Shown here piece by piece: positions 55,717 through 63,873 of a stretch of DNA of 64,000 bases. Source of the stretch: Sphingobium fluviale. Its GTDB lineage: Bacteria; Pseudomonadota; Alphaproteobacteria; Sphingomonadales; Sphingomonadaceae. The stretch's first letter is position 1; each line of letters starts with the position of its first letter. The notes beneath the pieces were generated by a model, which saw nothing but the letters and a program-made list of their open reading frames with translations, was not told the origin of the DNA and did not search any database. Position numbers and translations under genes: made by a program. The stretch is taken from contig NZ_SBKP01000012.1 of NCBI RefSeq assembly GCF_004122115.1, positions 26,313 to 90,312 of the forward strand, read 5' to 3'.

Positions 55717-56412
55717 ATGATCGATTATATTTACTCGAAATCACCTACAATCGACGAGCGTGTGGCATTGGGTAGGGAGCGCAACTCTACCACTGATTTA
55801 GGCATTATACCATTTCCGCTGCGTTGGGACCCCGAATGGCTGTTCGACAACTTTGCTAGGGGCGCAAAAGCACCGGTCAGTCGTCACTTGAGTGACGGGT
55901 ATCGATTCACTTCGCTCTATTGTTATCGCGATGCGGGAGGCGCAATCATCGCTGGTGCTGTACGGCTCGACCACCCCGAAAAGGGTAAACAGGTGCTCCC
56001 TGTACGCTCGACAGGGGCGATAGGTTGCAGTCCCATGCTGGAGGTCAAGGCGTTGGAGCCGCCCCGCCCGCTCTATGGGCTGGACCTGCTTGCTAAGCGA
56101 CCAGACGCGCCGATCTTGCTGGTCGAGGGGGAGAAGGCCGCGGATGCGGCCCGCAGGATATTTCCCGATTTCGTCGCAATGACATGGTCGGGCGGGTGCA
56201 AGGCAGTAGGCAAGGCGGATTTCCGTCCCTGCGCAGGTCGAACAATAGTCCTTTGGCCCGATAATGATCCTGGAGGGCTTTCCGTTATCCCCAAGCTTGG
56301 CGGGCTGCTGCATGCGGTTGGGGCCGCGTCGTTTCAAGTTGTGAAGATACCGCCCTGTTTCCCCCAAAAGTGGGACTTGGCCGATCCAATTCCGAGTGAA
56401 GCTCATGGATGA
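55717..56412 (+). CDS. Toprim domain protein (replication module)
   Basis: A 231-aa protein with a Toprim-like catalytic core: ILLVEGEKAADAARRIFPD (Glu at about 136) and TIVLWPDNDPGGLSVI, the DxD metal site at about 179-181. Between them is MTWSGGCKAVGKADFRPC. The N-terminal half (SDGYRFTSLYCYRDAGGAIIAGAVRLDHPEKGKQVLPV) resembles the region before Toprim in phage primases. The zinc finger is lacking. The stop lies inside the start of the large ATPase gene, so the two form a split primase-helicase. The AT-rich leader (55650-55716) holds no strong Shine-Dalgarno. Confidence 0.78.
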   Translation: MIDYIYSKSPTIDERVALGRERNSTTDLGIIPFPLRWDPEWLFDNFARGAKAPVSRHLSDGYRFTSLYCYRDAGGAIIAGAVRLDHPEKGKQVLPVRSTGAIGCSPMLEVKALEPPRPLYGLDLLAKRPDAPILLVEGEKAADAARRIFPDFVAMTWSGGCKAVGKADFRPCAGRTIVLWPDNDPGGLSVIPKLGGLLHAVGAASFQVVKIPPCFPQKWDLADPIPSEAHG

Positions 56413-58360
56413 CGTCGGCAATAGCGATTTTATCCGGAGTCTTCTAGACAATGCCGAGCCATTTCCGCTCGAACCGGAACGGCAAACTTCATCCCGGTCA
56501 GGTGATCGCACTCCGGGCGCGGAAAGCGTTAGCGCTGCTATAAATGCCGGGTCGCTGGCGCGCCTCCAGAACGCGCTCAATTTCCTTGTTCTGGCGGAAC
56601 GGATCGATCTTGGCTCTTATGGCGATTGGTTCAATCTTGCCTGCGCGTTGAAGCCCTATGGAGAGGCGGGCTTCACCCTCTTTGATAGACTTTCGAGCGA
56701 AGCTGGGGGCTATGAAGGAGAGGAAGCCTGTCGTCACAAATGGGATGAACTCGATCGGCCCTATGATGGTAAACCCTTTACCGCGGCGACATATTTCAAG
56801 CTGGCTCTCGAAGCCGGTTGGCAAGATCCCGAGACGTCAAGCGGTGGCTCTTCGGGCGGCGGAAAACCCGATGCAGCCATCGTCGTATTGGATCAGGCCG
56901 AAGCCGAAGGCGACGAGCATTGGCTGGCGCAGGACGGCCAAGCCTATGTCTCTTTCCGGAAGGCTGTGCCAGATGGCGAATTTCATTTGGTACATGCACT
57001 GATAGCGAGCGGAGCCTATCGCGGCGTGCTGCAGTCCCGGTATCTAGCGGAAAAGGCCACGAAGGTGCTGCCCAAGCAACAGGAAGATGCTGCCATCGGC
57101 ATCCTAACCTATAGGGCGTATGAAAAAGGCACACGTCATTCGGTCTTCCTGCGTTCGGCGATGGTCGGTGATGTGTGTTATGTCGAACTGGGCCGCGCGG
57201 ATGGTAAGGTCGTTAAGATCGATGCCGCAGGCTATAGCGTGGTGGGAGATGCACCTGTTCGTTTCACACGCGGCAGTAGAGGTGAATTGCCCTTGCCGGA
57301 ACAGGGCGGCACGCTCGAATTGTTCGCCCGGCATTTCAACCTCTCGCGGCCTGACCTCATCCGTAATATCGGCTTTTGCATCGGCAGTTTCCGCAGTGCT
57401 GGCCCCTTTGCGATACTACTGATTGAAGGCGGTTCTGGATCGGGTAAAAGCAGTCTCGGTGACCGAAATATTGCTCTTACCGATCCGCCTGTCGAGCAAG
57501 CCAATGCGCGGTTCAGCCTGTCCTCTGATGAGCGCAATCTGCACGTCCATGCATCGCATGCAAAAGTGCTGTTTTTCGATAATCTGTCTACCATTGGTGC
57601 GCGGGACGCCGACACGCTCTGCCGGATCAGCACAGGTGCGTCATCATCCTATCGCACTCACCATACCATGACGGAGGAGACGCAGTTCTCGTTGGTGAGG
57701 CCGGTCATCGCCACTTGTATCGCCACGCCTTCGGACCGCAATGACCTTCTCAGCCGCTGTTTACGCGTTACGGCGCTGCCTATCACTGAGTACCGCACCG
57801 AAGAAGAGTTGTCGCGCGCCTTTGAGGCGGATCGACCCAAGATGCTCGGTTTCTTGTTCGAGGCGATCTCGTTGGCGTTGCGTAATCGGCCTGAAGTTGA
57901 AAAGGCACGCGCGGATGGTCTCATCAAGCCGCCTCGGCTGGCGGACTTCGCGTTGTTTGTCGAAGGGGCGTCGGAAATACTCGGTCTCCGGCCGGGAGAG
58001 TTTTGCGCATTGCTCAGCGACGAGCAGGGCTCTATGCAGGCGGAGGCCGTGTTGGGTGATCCCGTTGCGGAAGCACTGATCACGTATTTTTCGCGCGACG
58101 ATGCAACAGGCATCGACAAGAGCGCGCGCGAACTGCTCGATTTGCTCAAAGTCGGTAATCGCTATGCGGAATTTCCTGCGGTCAATAAGCTTCGCGGACA
58201 TCTCGACCGCATCAAGCCGGGTCTGCTTGCCAATGGCATTGCAATCGACATGTATCAGGACAGGCATGCCAAAGCTTGGCGGATGCGTATCAGCAGGACC
58301 AGTGCGTTCACGCCGATTGCAGTTCCAACGCAGCCCGAGCTCTCTCGCGATCCCTTTTAG
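56405..58360 (+). CDS. Replication protein with PriCT-2-like and P-loop ATPase domains
   Basis: A 651-aa protein. Residues 55-140 (GSYGDWFNLACALKPYGEAGFTLFDRLSSEAGGYEGEEACRHKWDELDR...TAATYFKLALEAGW) match the PriCT-2 primase C-terminal type. A central ATPase has Walker A IEGGSGSGKSSLGD (about 341-354), Walker B VLFFDN (about 387-392) and TPSDRNDLLSRCLRV with possible arginine fingers. Starts at GTG 56396 and ATG 56405 both overlap the Toprim gene. This is the helicase part of a self-encoded replication system, as in P4-like satellites. It is followed directly by the repeat array. Confidence 0.8.
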   Translation: MDDVGNSDFIRSLLDNAEPFPLEPERQTSSRSGDRTPGAESVSAAINAGSLARLQNALNFLVLAERIDLGSYGDWFNLACALKPYGEAGFTLFDRLSSEAGGYEGEEACRHKWDELDRPYDGKPFTAATYFKLALEAGWQDPETSSGGSSGGGKPDAAIVVLDQAEAEGDEHWLAQDGQAYVSFRKAVPDGEFHLVHALIASGAYRGVLQSRYLAEKATKVLPKQQEDAAIGILTYRAYEKGTRHSVFLRSAMVGDVCYVELGRADGKVVKIDAAGYSVVGDAPVRFTRGSRGELPLPEQGGTLELFARHFNLSRPDLIRNIGFCIGSFRSAGPFAILLIEGGSGSGKSSLGDRNIALTDPPVEQANARFSLSSDERNLHVHASHAKVLFFDNLSTIGARDADTLCRISTGASSSYRTHHTMTEETQFSLVRPVIATCIATPSDRNDLLSRCLRVTALPITEYRTEEELSRAFEADRPKMLGFLFEAISLALRNRPEVEKARADGLIKPPRLADFALFVEGASEILGLRPGEFCALLSDEQGSMQAEAVLGDPVAEALITYFSRDDATGIDKSARELLDLLKVGNRYAEFPAVNKLRGHLDRIKPGLLANGIAIDMYQDRHAKAWRMRISRTSAFTPIAVPTQPELSRDPF

Positions 58361-58370
58361 GCGGGCAGCT

Positions 58371-58699
58371 TTGCGGGCATTGCGGGCGTTGCGGGTATTG
58401 AATTTGGCAGCTGCGAGGCATCATGAAAGCGGCTCCTTCCTGACGCTGTTTCGCCGGTTGTCGTTTGCGGGTATTATGCGGGCACTTGCAAAACGCTATG
58501 CCCGCAGTTCAAAGCCTCATAAAACTGCGCGTTGCGGGTATTGCGGGTATTGCGGCCCCCTTTTTAAACTGGGAAAAAATAGGATGACGGGCTACCAGCA
58601 CCCGCTTTGTTTGGCCGGTAAGCAGGGCCAGCAGTACCGCCTGCCATAAAGGGCCTAGCAATGCCCGCAACCGCCGCAATACCCGCACCTATTGCGGTA
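58371..58699. repeat. TTGCGGGYR iteron-like array, candidate origin
   Basis: Three tandem 9-mers lie at 58371-58397 (TTGCGGGCA, TTGCGGGCG, TTGCGGGTA). More copies lie at 58465-58473, 58476-58484, 58532-58540 and 58541-58549, with a degenerate one at 58550. Inverted copies lie at 58499-58507, 58662-58670 and 58680-58688. Between the last blocks is an A/T stretch (TTTTTAAACTGGGAAAAAATAGG, near 58561). Iterons next to the replication protein gene are the usual form of a satellite or plasmid origin. An 89-codon frame at 58661-58930 overlaps and looks accidental. Confidence 0.65.
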
Positions 58700-59135
58700 A
58701 AATGGTCGCTTCTATCTCCTCGCAGCGGACGGGACGGAAATTTTCTCGATGGCGATGACTGGTGCATTGTCAAATTTCTGAAAATGGTACGAAGTCACCA
58801 GAGCATGTCATTCATCAATGGGAAAATTCATTTGGTCCCATCACCTAATATGTTGATGATCGAAGCATCGCTGCGGCGCGTAACAAAGACAAAAAGGACT
58901 AGGCACTATTTGCGTCGAGGGCTACAATAACAGCCGAAACGACGTTTTTGATAACAAGCGGTGTAACACCGTGAAGTTTGAGGACTTAGTAGGACACGTA
59001 TCGAATCAAAATGTGCAATTCTGGCCTACATCATTCGAGCGCACGTATATTGTAGTTCAGATTCTAAATTGTCATAATAGTTTCGTAAGAATCAAGTGAG
59101 TTGCCATTAAGATCGAGTCTTTGTGGGAGGACGTG
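58700..59135. other. Non-coding stretch between the repeat array and the MBL gene
   Basis: I see no supportable gene. It is AT-richer than the host and probably holds the promoter of the metallo-hydrolase gene. Confidence 0.4.
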
Positions 59136-60662
59136 ATGCCATTTGATCCGCAGTTCGACGATTTTATTTCATCCGAAAAGTGCAAGGCCTATTTTGCCTC
59201 TGATGGTGGCGAAAAGGTCAAGGGAAAAACTGGAGGGTTTCACCTGTTATGGGGAGACGGAGTGAAATTCGTCGATGGCCAAACATTTGGCTCCCGCCGG
59301 AAAATTAAAGCTAGGGGTCAGGTTGGCTGGGTGGAGCAATCCGATCTCGGTGGCGAACCTTTGCTAGAGCTATATTTCATTGACGTTGGTCAAGGTGACG
59401 GGGTTCTTATTCGGACACCTGATTTCAGACACATCATGCTGGATGGCGGATACCCAAGAAAGTCGCAACCCACTGGAAAGAGCGCAGCGGACTTCGTTGA
59501 TTGGAAGTTTAACAAGGACTATGGCCACAACACTATTGTCCTTGATGAAATGATTTCCTCTCATATTGATTTTGACCATTACGGTGGTCTCGCGGATTTA
59601 CTCGCCATAACGCCCGACACTTCGGATGACATGGACTGCACCGCAATTACCGTTGAGAACTTCTATCATTCGGGGCTTTCACACTGGCTCGCGCATAGCG
59701 GAACCGGAGCAGGGTTAGGACCAACAAAAGCAAGTTCCGGAAAGAAGTGGTTTACGCGCTTACTTAGCGACCGCCAGTCAGCAATTGCGGCAACGACCAA
59801 CAATGGGCCACAGGCAAAAGGGGAGTGGGGAAAGTTTGTTCGTTTGATGACAGAAACCAGAAATGCGACGGGTCAGCCATCGGCAATAAATCGAGTAAGT
59901 CAGAATACCAATTGGCTGGCTAACTATCCGCAAGGGAGCATAACCGCCATTCGAGTTCTTGGGCCTATCGAGGGAACGGTAAGCGGATCGCCTGCTCTTC
60001 TTCGACTTGATTCGAGCCAAAGCATTAATACCAATGGCACGAGCGTACTGCTTCGGATTGACTACAAAAAGTCCAGGATACTGTTAACGGGTGACCTCAA
60101 CCAAAAGGCTCATCACGCCCTGCTGGAACTTCATCAAGGTGAAGAAGAAGAATTCGCCTGTGACGTAGGGAAATGCTGTCATCACGGCTCAGAGGACGTC
60201 TCCATGGAGTTTCTAGGGCATATGAAAGCTGCCTGCACCGTCATTAGTTCTGGGGATCACGAGGGGCACGATCATCCGCGTCCTCGAATTGTAGCAGCGT
60301 CTGGACTGACTGGATACCGGACGATCAAAGAGGATAAGATTGTGACACCTCTCGTGTATTCGACGGAATTGGCGAGGTCAGTAGAAATAGGGAAACCTGA
60401 AGCTGTCAAAGCGGGCGTGGGAGCGAGCAGTCGTACATTTGCCGCTAAACAGTTGGATGAAGTGCAGGTTTCCTACAAAAAGGTTGCCTCTGGCGCTCTG
60501 CGAGGATCAAACGAAAAAGCGTCTCTTGACGTCGCGATGCTCGTACACAAAGTGTTATATGGTCTGGTCAATGTTCGAACGAATGGCAGCAAGATATTAA
60601 CTGCCACCATGAATGAAGGTGATCGCAGCTTCGCGGTGAAAACTTTCACGTCGAGGTTCTGA
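59136..60662 (+). CDS. SH3-like and ComEC-type metallo-beta-lactamase-fold protein
   Basis: A 508-aa soluble protein. Residues about 35-72 (GGFHLLWGDGVKFVDGQTFGSRRKIKARGQVGWVEQSDL) look like a bacterial SH3 domain. A ComEC/Rec2-type MBL hydrolase follows: FIDVGQGDGVLI (about 81-92), the metal motif SSHIDFDHYGG (H143, D145, D147, H148), LLTGDLNQKAHHALL and GKCCHHGSEDVS. It lacks the membrane channel of ComEC, so it is a free nuclease- or phosphodiesterase-like enzyme. GGGAGG precedes ATG 59136. It is the only clear cargo gene of the island and stands alone. Confidence 0.82.
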   Translation: MPFDPQFDDFISSEKCKAYFASDGGEKVKGKTGGFHLLWGDGVKFVDGQTFGSRRKIKARGQVGWVEQSDLGGEPLLELYFIDVGQGDGVLIRTPDFRHIMLDGGYPRKSQPTGKSAADFVDWKFNKDYGHNTIVLDEMISSHIDFDHYGGLADLLAITPDTSDDMDCTAITVENFYHSGLSHWLAHSGTGAGLGPTKASSGKKWFTRLLSDRQSAIAATTNNGPQAKGEWGKFVRLMTETRNATGQPSAINRVSQNTNWLANYPQGSITAIRVLGPIEGTVSGSPALLRLDSSQSINTNGTSVLLRIDYKKSRILLTGDLNQKAHHALLELHQGEEEEFACDVGKCCHHGSEDVSMEFLGHMKAACTVISSGDHEGHDHPRPRIVAASGLTGYRTIKEDKIVTPLVYSTELARSVEIGKPEAVKAGVGASSRTFAAKQLDEVQVSYKKVASGALRGSNEKASLDVAMLVHKVLYGLVNVRTNGSKILTATMNEGDRSFAVKTFTSRF

Positions 60663-60930
60663 GCAATAAGCAGCTCCTTTTTCATCACGTGTAAACTGCT
60701 CCTTGCCGGTCCACCCCATTCCCAGTAGCCCTTAGGAGGCTGGATGGCGGGCGGGTAGGCGGGATACGGCTGGCCTGTGCTGAACGAGATATTTCGCCCA
60801 GCGAGGTGAAAGTCAGGCGAGATAACTCTCCGTGCGAACATAAAGATCGTCAATGGCGGGCCTAGGAACCGAATTGCCCAAGGTCATGATTTCCAGTTCG
60901 GTATCTAAACCATTGTGGAAAACTGGCTCG
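60663..60930. other. Intergenic region with a remnant of an S1/P1 nuclease 3' end
   Basis: Bases 60761-60788 repeat 62530-62559, the 3' end of the intact nuclease gene, in direct orientation with a 2-base deletion. Nothing else is recognised. This may mark the right limit of the island or an older rearrangement. Confidence 0.6.
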
Positions 60931-61347
60931 CTAAACGTCCGTCCACGGATCGATAAGGCTGACTTCCAGCTTTTCAAAATCCGCAACATTGCGTGTCACC
61001 ACGGTCAGACCATGAATGATTGCTGTGGCCGCTATCATTGCATCTCGCTTAGGGCGCGGGTCGGGAATATGCAGAGCAGCGCATTTGCGCGCGGCCTCAG
61101 CGTCGAAAGGTATGATGCGATCTTCGAAGGCTGGGATCACATCATTGTCGAACCACTCCCGCAGAATTGCCCCCTGCATCGCATCGTGGCGCTCCCGTGC
61201 AAGGATGCCCTGCTCGATTTCCAGAACGGTGATCGCCGACAGGAAGAAATCAGCCGACTCAACCGACTCCGCCCATGCCTGAACTTTGTCGGACAAGCGC
61301 TCAGGACGTCGGAACGCAGATATGACATTCGTATCCAGCAGATACAT
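60931..61347 (-). CDS. vapC: PIN-domain toxin (VapC/FitB family)
   Basis: A ribonuclease toxin of a type II toxin-antitoxin pair. The 138-aa product has the PIN acidic residues: D5 in MYLLDTNVISAF, Glu in TVLEIEQGIL, and Asp in PKRDAMIAATAIIHGLTVVTRNVADFEKL. The form LLDTNVISE-like plus DPW near the end (LIDPW) is typical of FitB-type VapCs. The ATG overlaps the antitoxin TGA by one base, so translation is coupled. It probably acts on tRNA or other RNA; the target is unknown. Confidence 0.92.
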   Translation of the reverse strand: MYLLDTNVISAFRRPERLSDKVQAWAESVESADFFLSAITVLEIEQGILARERHDAMQGAILREWFDNDVIPAFEDRIIPFDAEAARKCAALHIPDPRPKRDAMIAATAIIHGLTVVTRNVADFEKLEVSLIDPWTDV

Positions 61348-61607
61348 CAGTCGAGGTCCGCAGGTTTTGACACCCTTCCGAGCTTCGGTGGATCAAAGTT
61401 AAAATCCTGCGACGGGTTTTTCGGGGTCAACGCTTGGAGCAGACTCGTCCCTCGCTCCCCGCGCAGGCGGCGATATTCGTCAATAGTGAGCAATACATGG
61501 GCTGGCTTTCCGCGATCCGTGATAAACACGGGACCGGCAGTCGCAGCCTTCTTGGCGCGGCTGGTATCCTGATTGAACTCTCGGCTGGATAAAGTGGTAA
61601 TACCCAT
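61347..61607 (-). CDS. Phd/YefM-type antitoxin
   Basis: An 86-aa antitoxin. The N-terminal DNA-binding fold (MGITTLSSREFNQDTSRAKKAATAGPVFITDRGKPAHVLLTIDEYRRL) is the Phd/YefM type. The C-terminal tail (LLQALTPKNPSQDFNFDPPKLGRV) should wrap the toxin. AAAGG lies before the ATG at 61607, and an imperfect palindrome lies 16 bases upstream, as expected for autorepression. It pairs with the downstream VapC; Phd-VapC pairings are common. Confidence 0.92.
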   Translation of the reverse strand: MGITTLSSREFNQDTSRAKKAATAGPVFITDRGKPAHVLLTIDEYRRLRGERGTSLLQALTPKNPSQDFNFDPPKLGRVSKPADLD

Positions 61608-61622
61608 ATCAGCAACCTTTCA

Positions 61623-61640
61623 TGTAGCAATGTTACTACA
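61623..61640. promoter_or_regulatory. Operator-like palindrome of the toxin-antitoxin pair
   Basis: TGTAGCAATGTTACTACA is an imperfect palindrome whose outer TGTAG/CTACA arms are perfect. It lies 16 bases before the antitoxin ATG. Confidence 0.55.
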
Positions 61641-61794
61641 ATTGCTGGGGGATGGCAATCATCGAATTGTGCCTACCAAGATAGCCGTACAGTCATTTCA
61701 TCGCTCGGCACTCCGCGATCTTGATCGCCAATAATCCTAGCGCATAGCTATAGGTTGACATCAATCCGCAATCCTCTTGCGCCATGATGCCCTG

Positions 61795-62571
61795 ATGCGC
61801 ACTGTTGCCCTTGTTTTCTCCGCTCTGGCCGCCCTGCATTCCGCGCCTGCCTTTGCATGGGGCAAAACAGGTCATCGTGTCGTTGCCGCGCTTGCCGAGC
61901 GCCATCTTTCGCCAGAGGCGCGGAAGAATGTCGTCGCTATCCTCGGCACGGAAACGATGGCGGAGGCCGCCAACTGGCCCGACTTCATGCGCTCTGATCC
62001 CAGTCCGTTCTGGCAGAAGACGGCCAATCCCTGGCATTATGTCACTGTGCCGGACGGCAAGAGCTATGACGAGGTTGGCGCTCCGCCCGAGGGCGATGCT
62101 GTCACCGCACTCAAGCAATTCGCTGAGACAATCCATGATCCGAAAGCATCGTTGGCCGACAAGCAACTCGCGCTACGCTTCATCATCCACATCGTTGGCG
62201 ATCTCCAGCAACCGCTCCATGCCGGTAATGGCAAAGACCACCGAGGCCACGACATCAAGGTCACATTCTTTGGCAAGCCGACCGAACTTCATGTCGTCTG
62301 GGACGAGGATTTGATCGACTTTCAGCAGCTGTCCTACAGCGAATGGACCGATTGGCTGGGCGCGAATATCACGCCCGAGTTGGCGAAAGACTGGTGCGAT
62401 ACGCGGCCACAGACATGGATAGCAGAGGACGTTGCGCTGCGCGGGCAAATCTATCCAGAAAAGCCGGACCTGTCCTACGCCTATGTCTTCGCTCACAAGG
62501 CACAGGTTGAGCAGCGGCTATCGATGGGTGGGATACGGCTGGCCTGTGTGCTGAACGAGCTGTTCCGTTAA
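61795..62571 (+). CDS. Secreted S1/P1-type nuclease
   Basis: A zinc-dependent single-strand nuclease. The 258-aa product has a signal peptide (1-20) cleaved before WGKTGHR, so that Trp becomes the N-terminal zinc ligand with the following His. Other metal residues are in NWPDFMR, NPWHYV, HIVGDLQQPLHAG and DHRGHDIKV, then LHVVWDEDLID. Zinc ligands of all three sites appear present, so it should be active. ATG 61795 gives the signal peptide; TTG 61777 is possible. The last codons are repeated as a remnant 1.77 kb upstream. Confidence 0.92.
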   Translation: MRTVALVFSALAALHSAPAFAWGKTGHRVVAALAERHLSPEARKNVVAILGTETMAEAANWPDFMRSDPSPFWQKTANPWHYVTVPDGKSYDEVGAPPEGDAVTALKQFAETIHDPKASLADKQLALRFIIHIVGDLQQPLHAGNGKDHRGHDIKVTFFGKPTELHVVWDEDLIDFQQLSYSEWTDWLGANITPELAKDWCDTRPQTWIAEDVALRGQIYPEKPDLSYAYVFAHKAQVEQRLSMGGIRLACVLNELFR

Positions 62572-62889
62572 CCAATGAGTAAATGCAACGTATGCGGCGG
62601 CAAGTGTATGTTGCCTCGCTTGGAGTAGGCGCTTCGATTAAACTTCTCCAATGTCCAAGCTAGGTTGTTTAATTTTACTTTCACAATGTCGTTCCCGAAT
62701 CGTCATATTGGCCCGGTAAATGGTTAACGGTCAGGGGCCGTAACCCCGCTACCGGCATTGATACTCTCCACGCGAGTTGGGGAGGTACAAACTGTGCCTC
62801 CGGCAATGCTTGGCGGTGTCTTGCAGCTTCCTGACGGAACGGTCTCGACCACATCCTGTGTAGAGGCCACTCACCGAGAGGAGCCGCAG
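62572..62889. other. Intergenic region, no gene recognised
   Basis: This 318-bp gap lies between the nuclease gene and the lamin-tail gene. A frame open from 62758 continues into the gene but has no Shine-Dalgarno. An AT-rich stretch near 62664-62690 may hold the promoter. Confidence 0.4.
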
Positions 62890-63873
62890 ATGTCTTTCAT
62901 GCCGTTTATCAACGAGTTTCATTATGACAACACCGGCACCGATGTCGGGGAGTTCATTGAAATAGCCGGGCTGGCGGGCACCGACCTGTCGCAATATTCC
63001 ATCGTGCGCTACAACGGCACCAGCGCACCCACGGCGGCCATACTCTCCTCCGCTGGAGGATCGCTCAGCCCGCTATCCGGTGTCATCACCGATATGCAGA
63101 ACGGCTATGGCGTGATCTCCTTCGCGCTTCCCGCCAACGGCCTAGAGAATGGCAGCAGCGATGGCTTTGCACTGGTGGGACCGGGCAATGTCGTGCTGGA
63201 GTTCCTGAGCTATGAAGGCGTGATCTCAACGGCCGTCGGTGCGGCGGCGGGCCTGACCAGCACCGATGTCGGCGTTCTGGAAAACGGCACCAATCCGATC
63301 GGAACCTCGATCGCGCGCACCGGCACCGGCACGCAGGGCTCGGATTTTACCTGGGTGCTCGATACGGATGACACGCCCGGCGCCATCAACAACAGCCAGA
63401 GCTTTGTTGGCGGTGGAGGCGCTTCGTTCAGCATCAACGACGTAAGCCAGGCCGAGGGTAATTCCGGCACCATCAGCCTGACCTTCACGGTGAGCCGCAG
63501 CGATGGCGCGGGCGCGGCCACTGTCGATTTTGCCACGGCAGATGCCACGGCCACCGTCGCCAATGCGGATTATATCTCCACCAGCGGCACACTGAATTTC
63601 GCGGATGGCGAATTGAGCAAGACCATATCGGTTACGGTCAATGGCGACACCGCCAACGAAGCGAACGAGACGTTTACCGTCAACCTTTCCAACGCGACCG
63701 GCGGCCTCAGCATTGGCGACGGTCAGGGCGTCGGCACTATCACCAACGACGACTCGACCATCACCCGCATCCACGATATCCAGGGCGCGCAACACAGCTC
63801 CCCGCTGGTCGGCCAGACCGTTACCATTCAGGGTATCGTCACTGCGGTCGACAGCAACGGCTTTTACATTCAG
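62890..63873 (+). pseudogene. Lamin-tail and Calx-beta domain secreted protein, truncated by IS21
   Basis: The 5' part (328 codons) of a large extracellular protein. Residues 1-135 form a lamin-tail domain (FINEFHYDNTGTDVGEFIEIAGLAGTDLS, then SSDGFALVGPGNVVLEFLSYEG). Residues about 175-285 form a Calx-beta domain (FSINDVSQAEGNSGTISLTFTVSRSDGAGAATVDFATADATA...SVTVNGDTANEANETFTVNLSNATG). Then an OB-like start QGIVTAVDSNGFYIQ precedes a nuclease part in relatives. The frame breaks at 63873 where an IS21-type end begins; the next codons and stop come from the IS. GAGGAG precedes ATG 62890. Confidence 0.85.

Noticed and set aside
58371..58699. A CRISPR array in the repeat region
   Set aside because: The units are 9 bp, partly tandem and partly inverted, without regular spacers or a cas gene nearby.
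58661..58930. An 89-codon frame over the iteron array
   Set aside because: Its start lies in the repeats and it has no Shine-Dalgarno. The sequence is low-complexity then basic, without features.
60473..60853. A 126-codon minus-strand frame over the MBL gene end and the following gap
   Set aside because: It is mostly antisense to the MBL gene and no domain is recognised.
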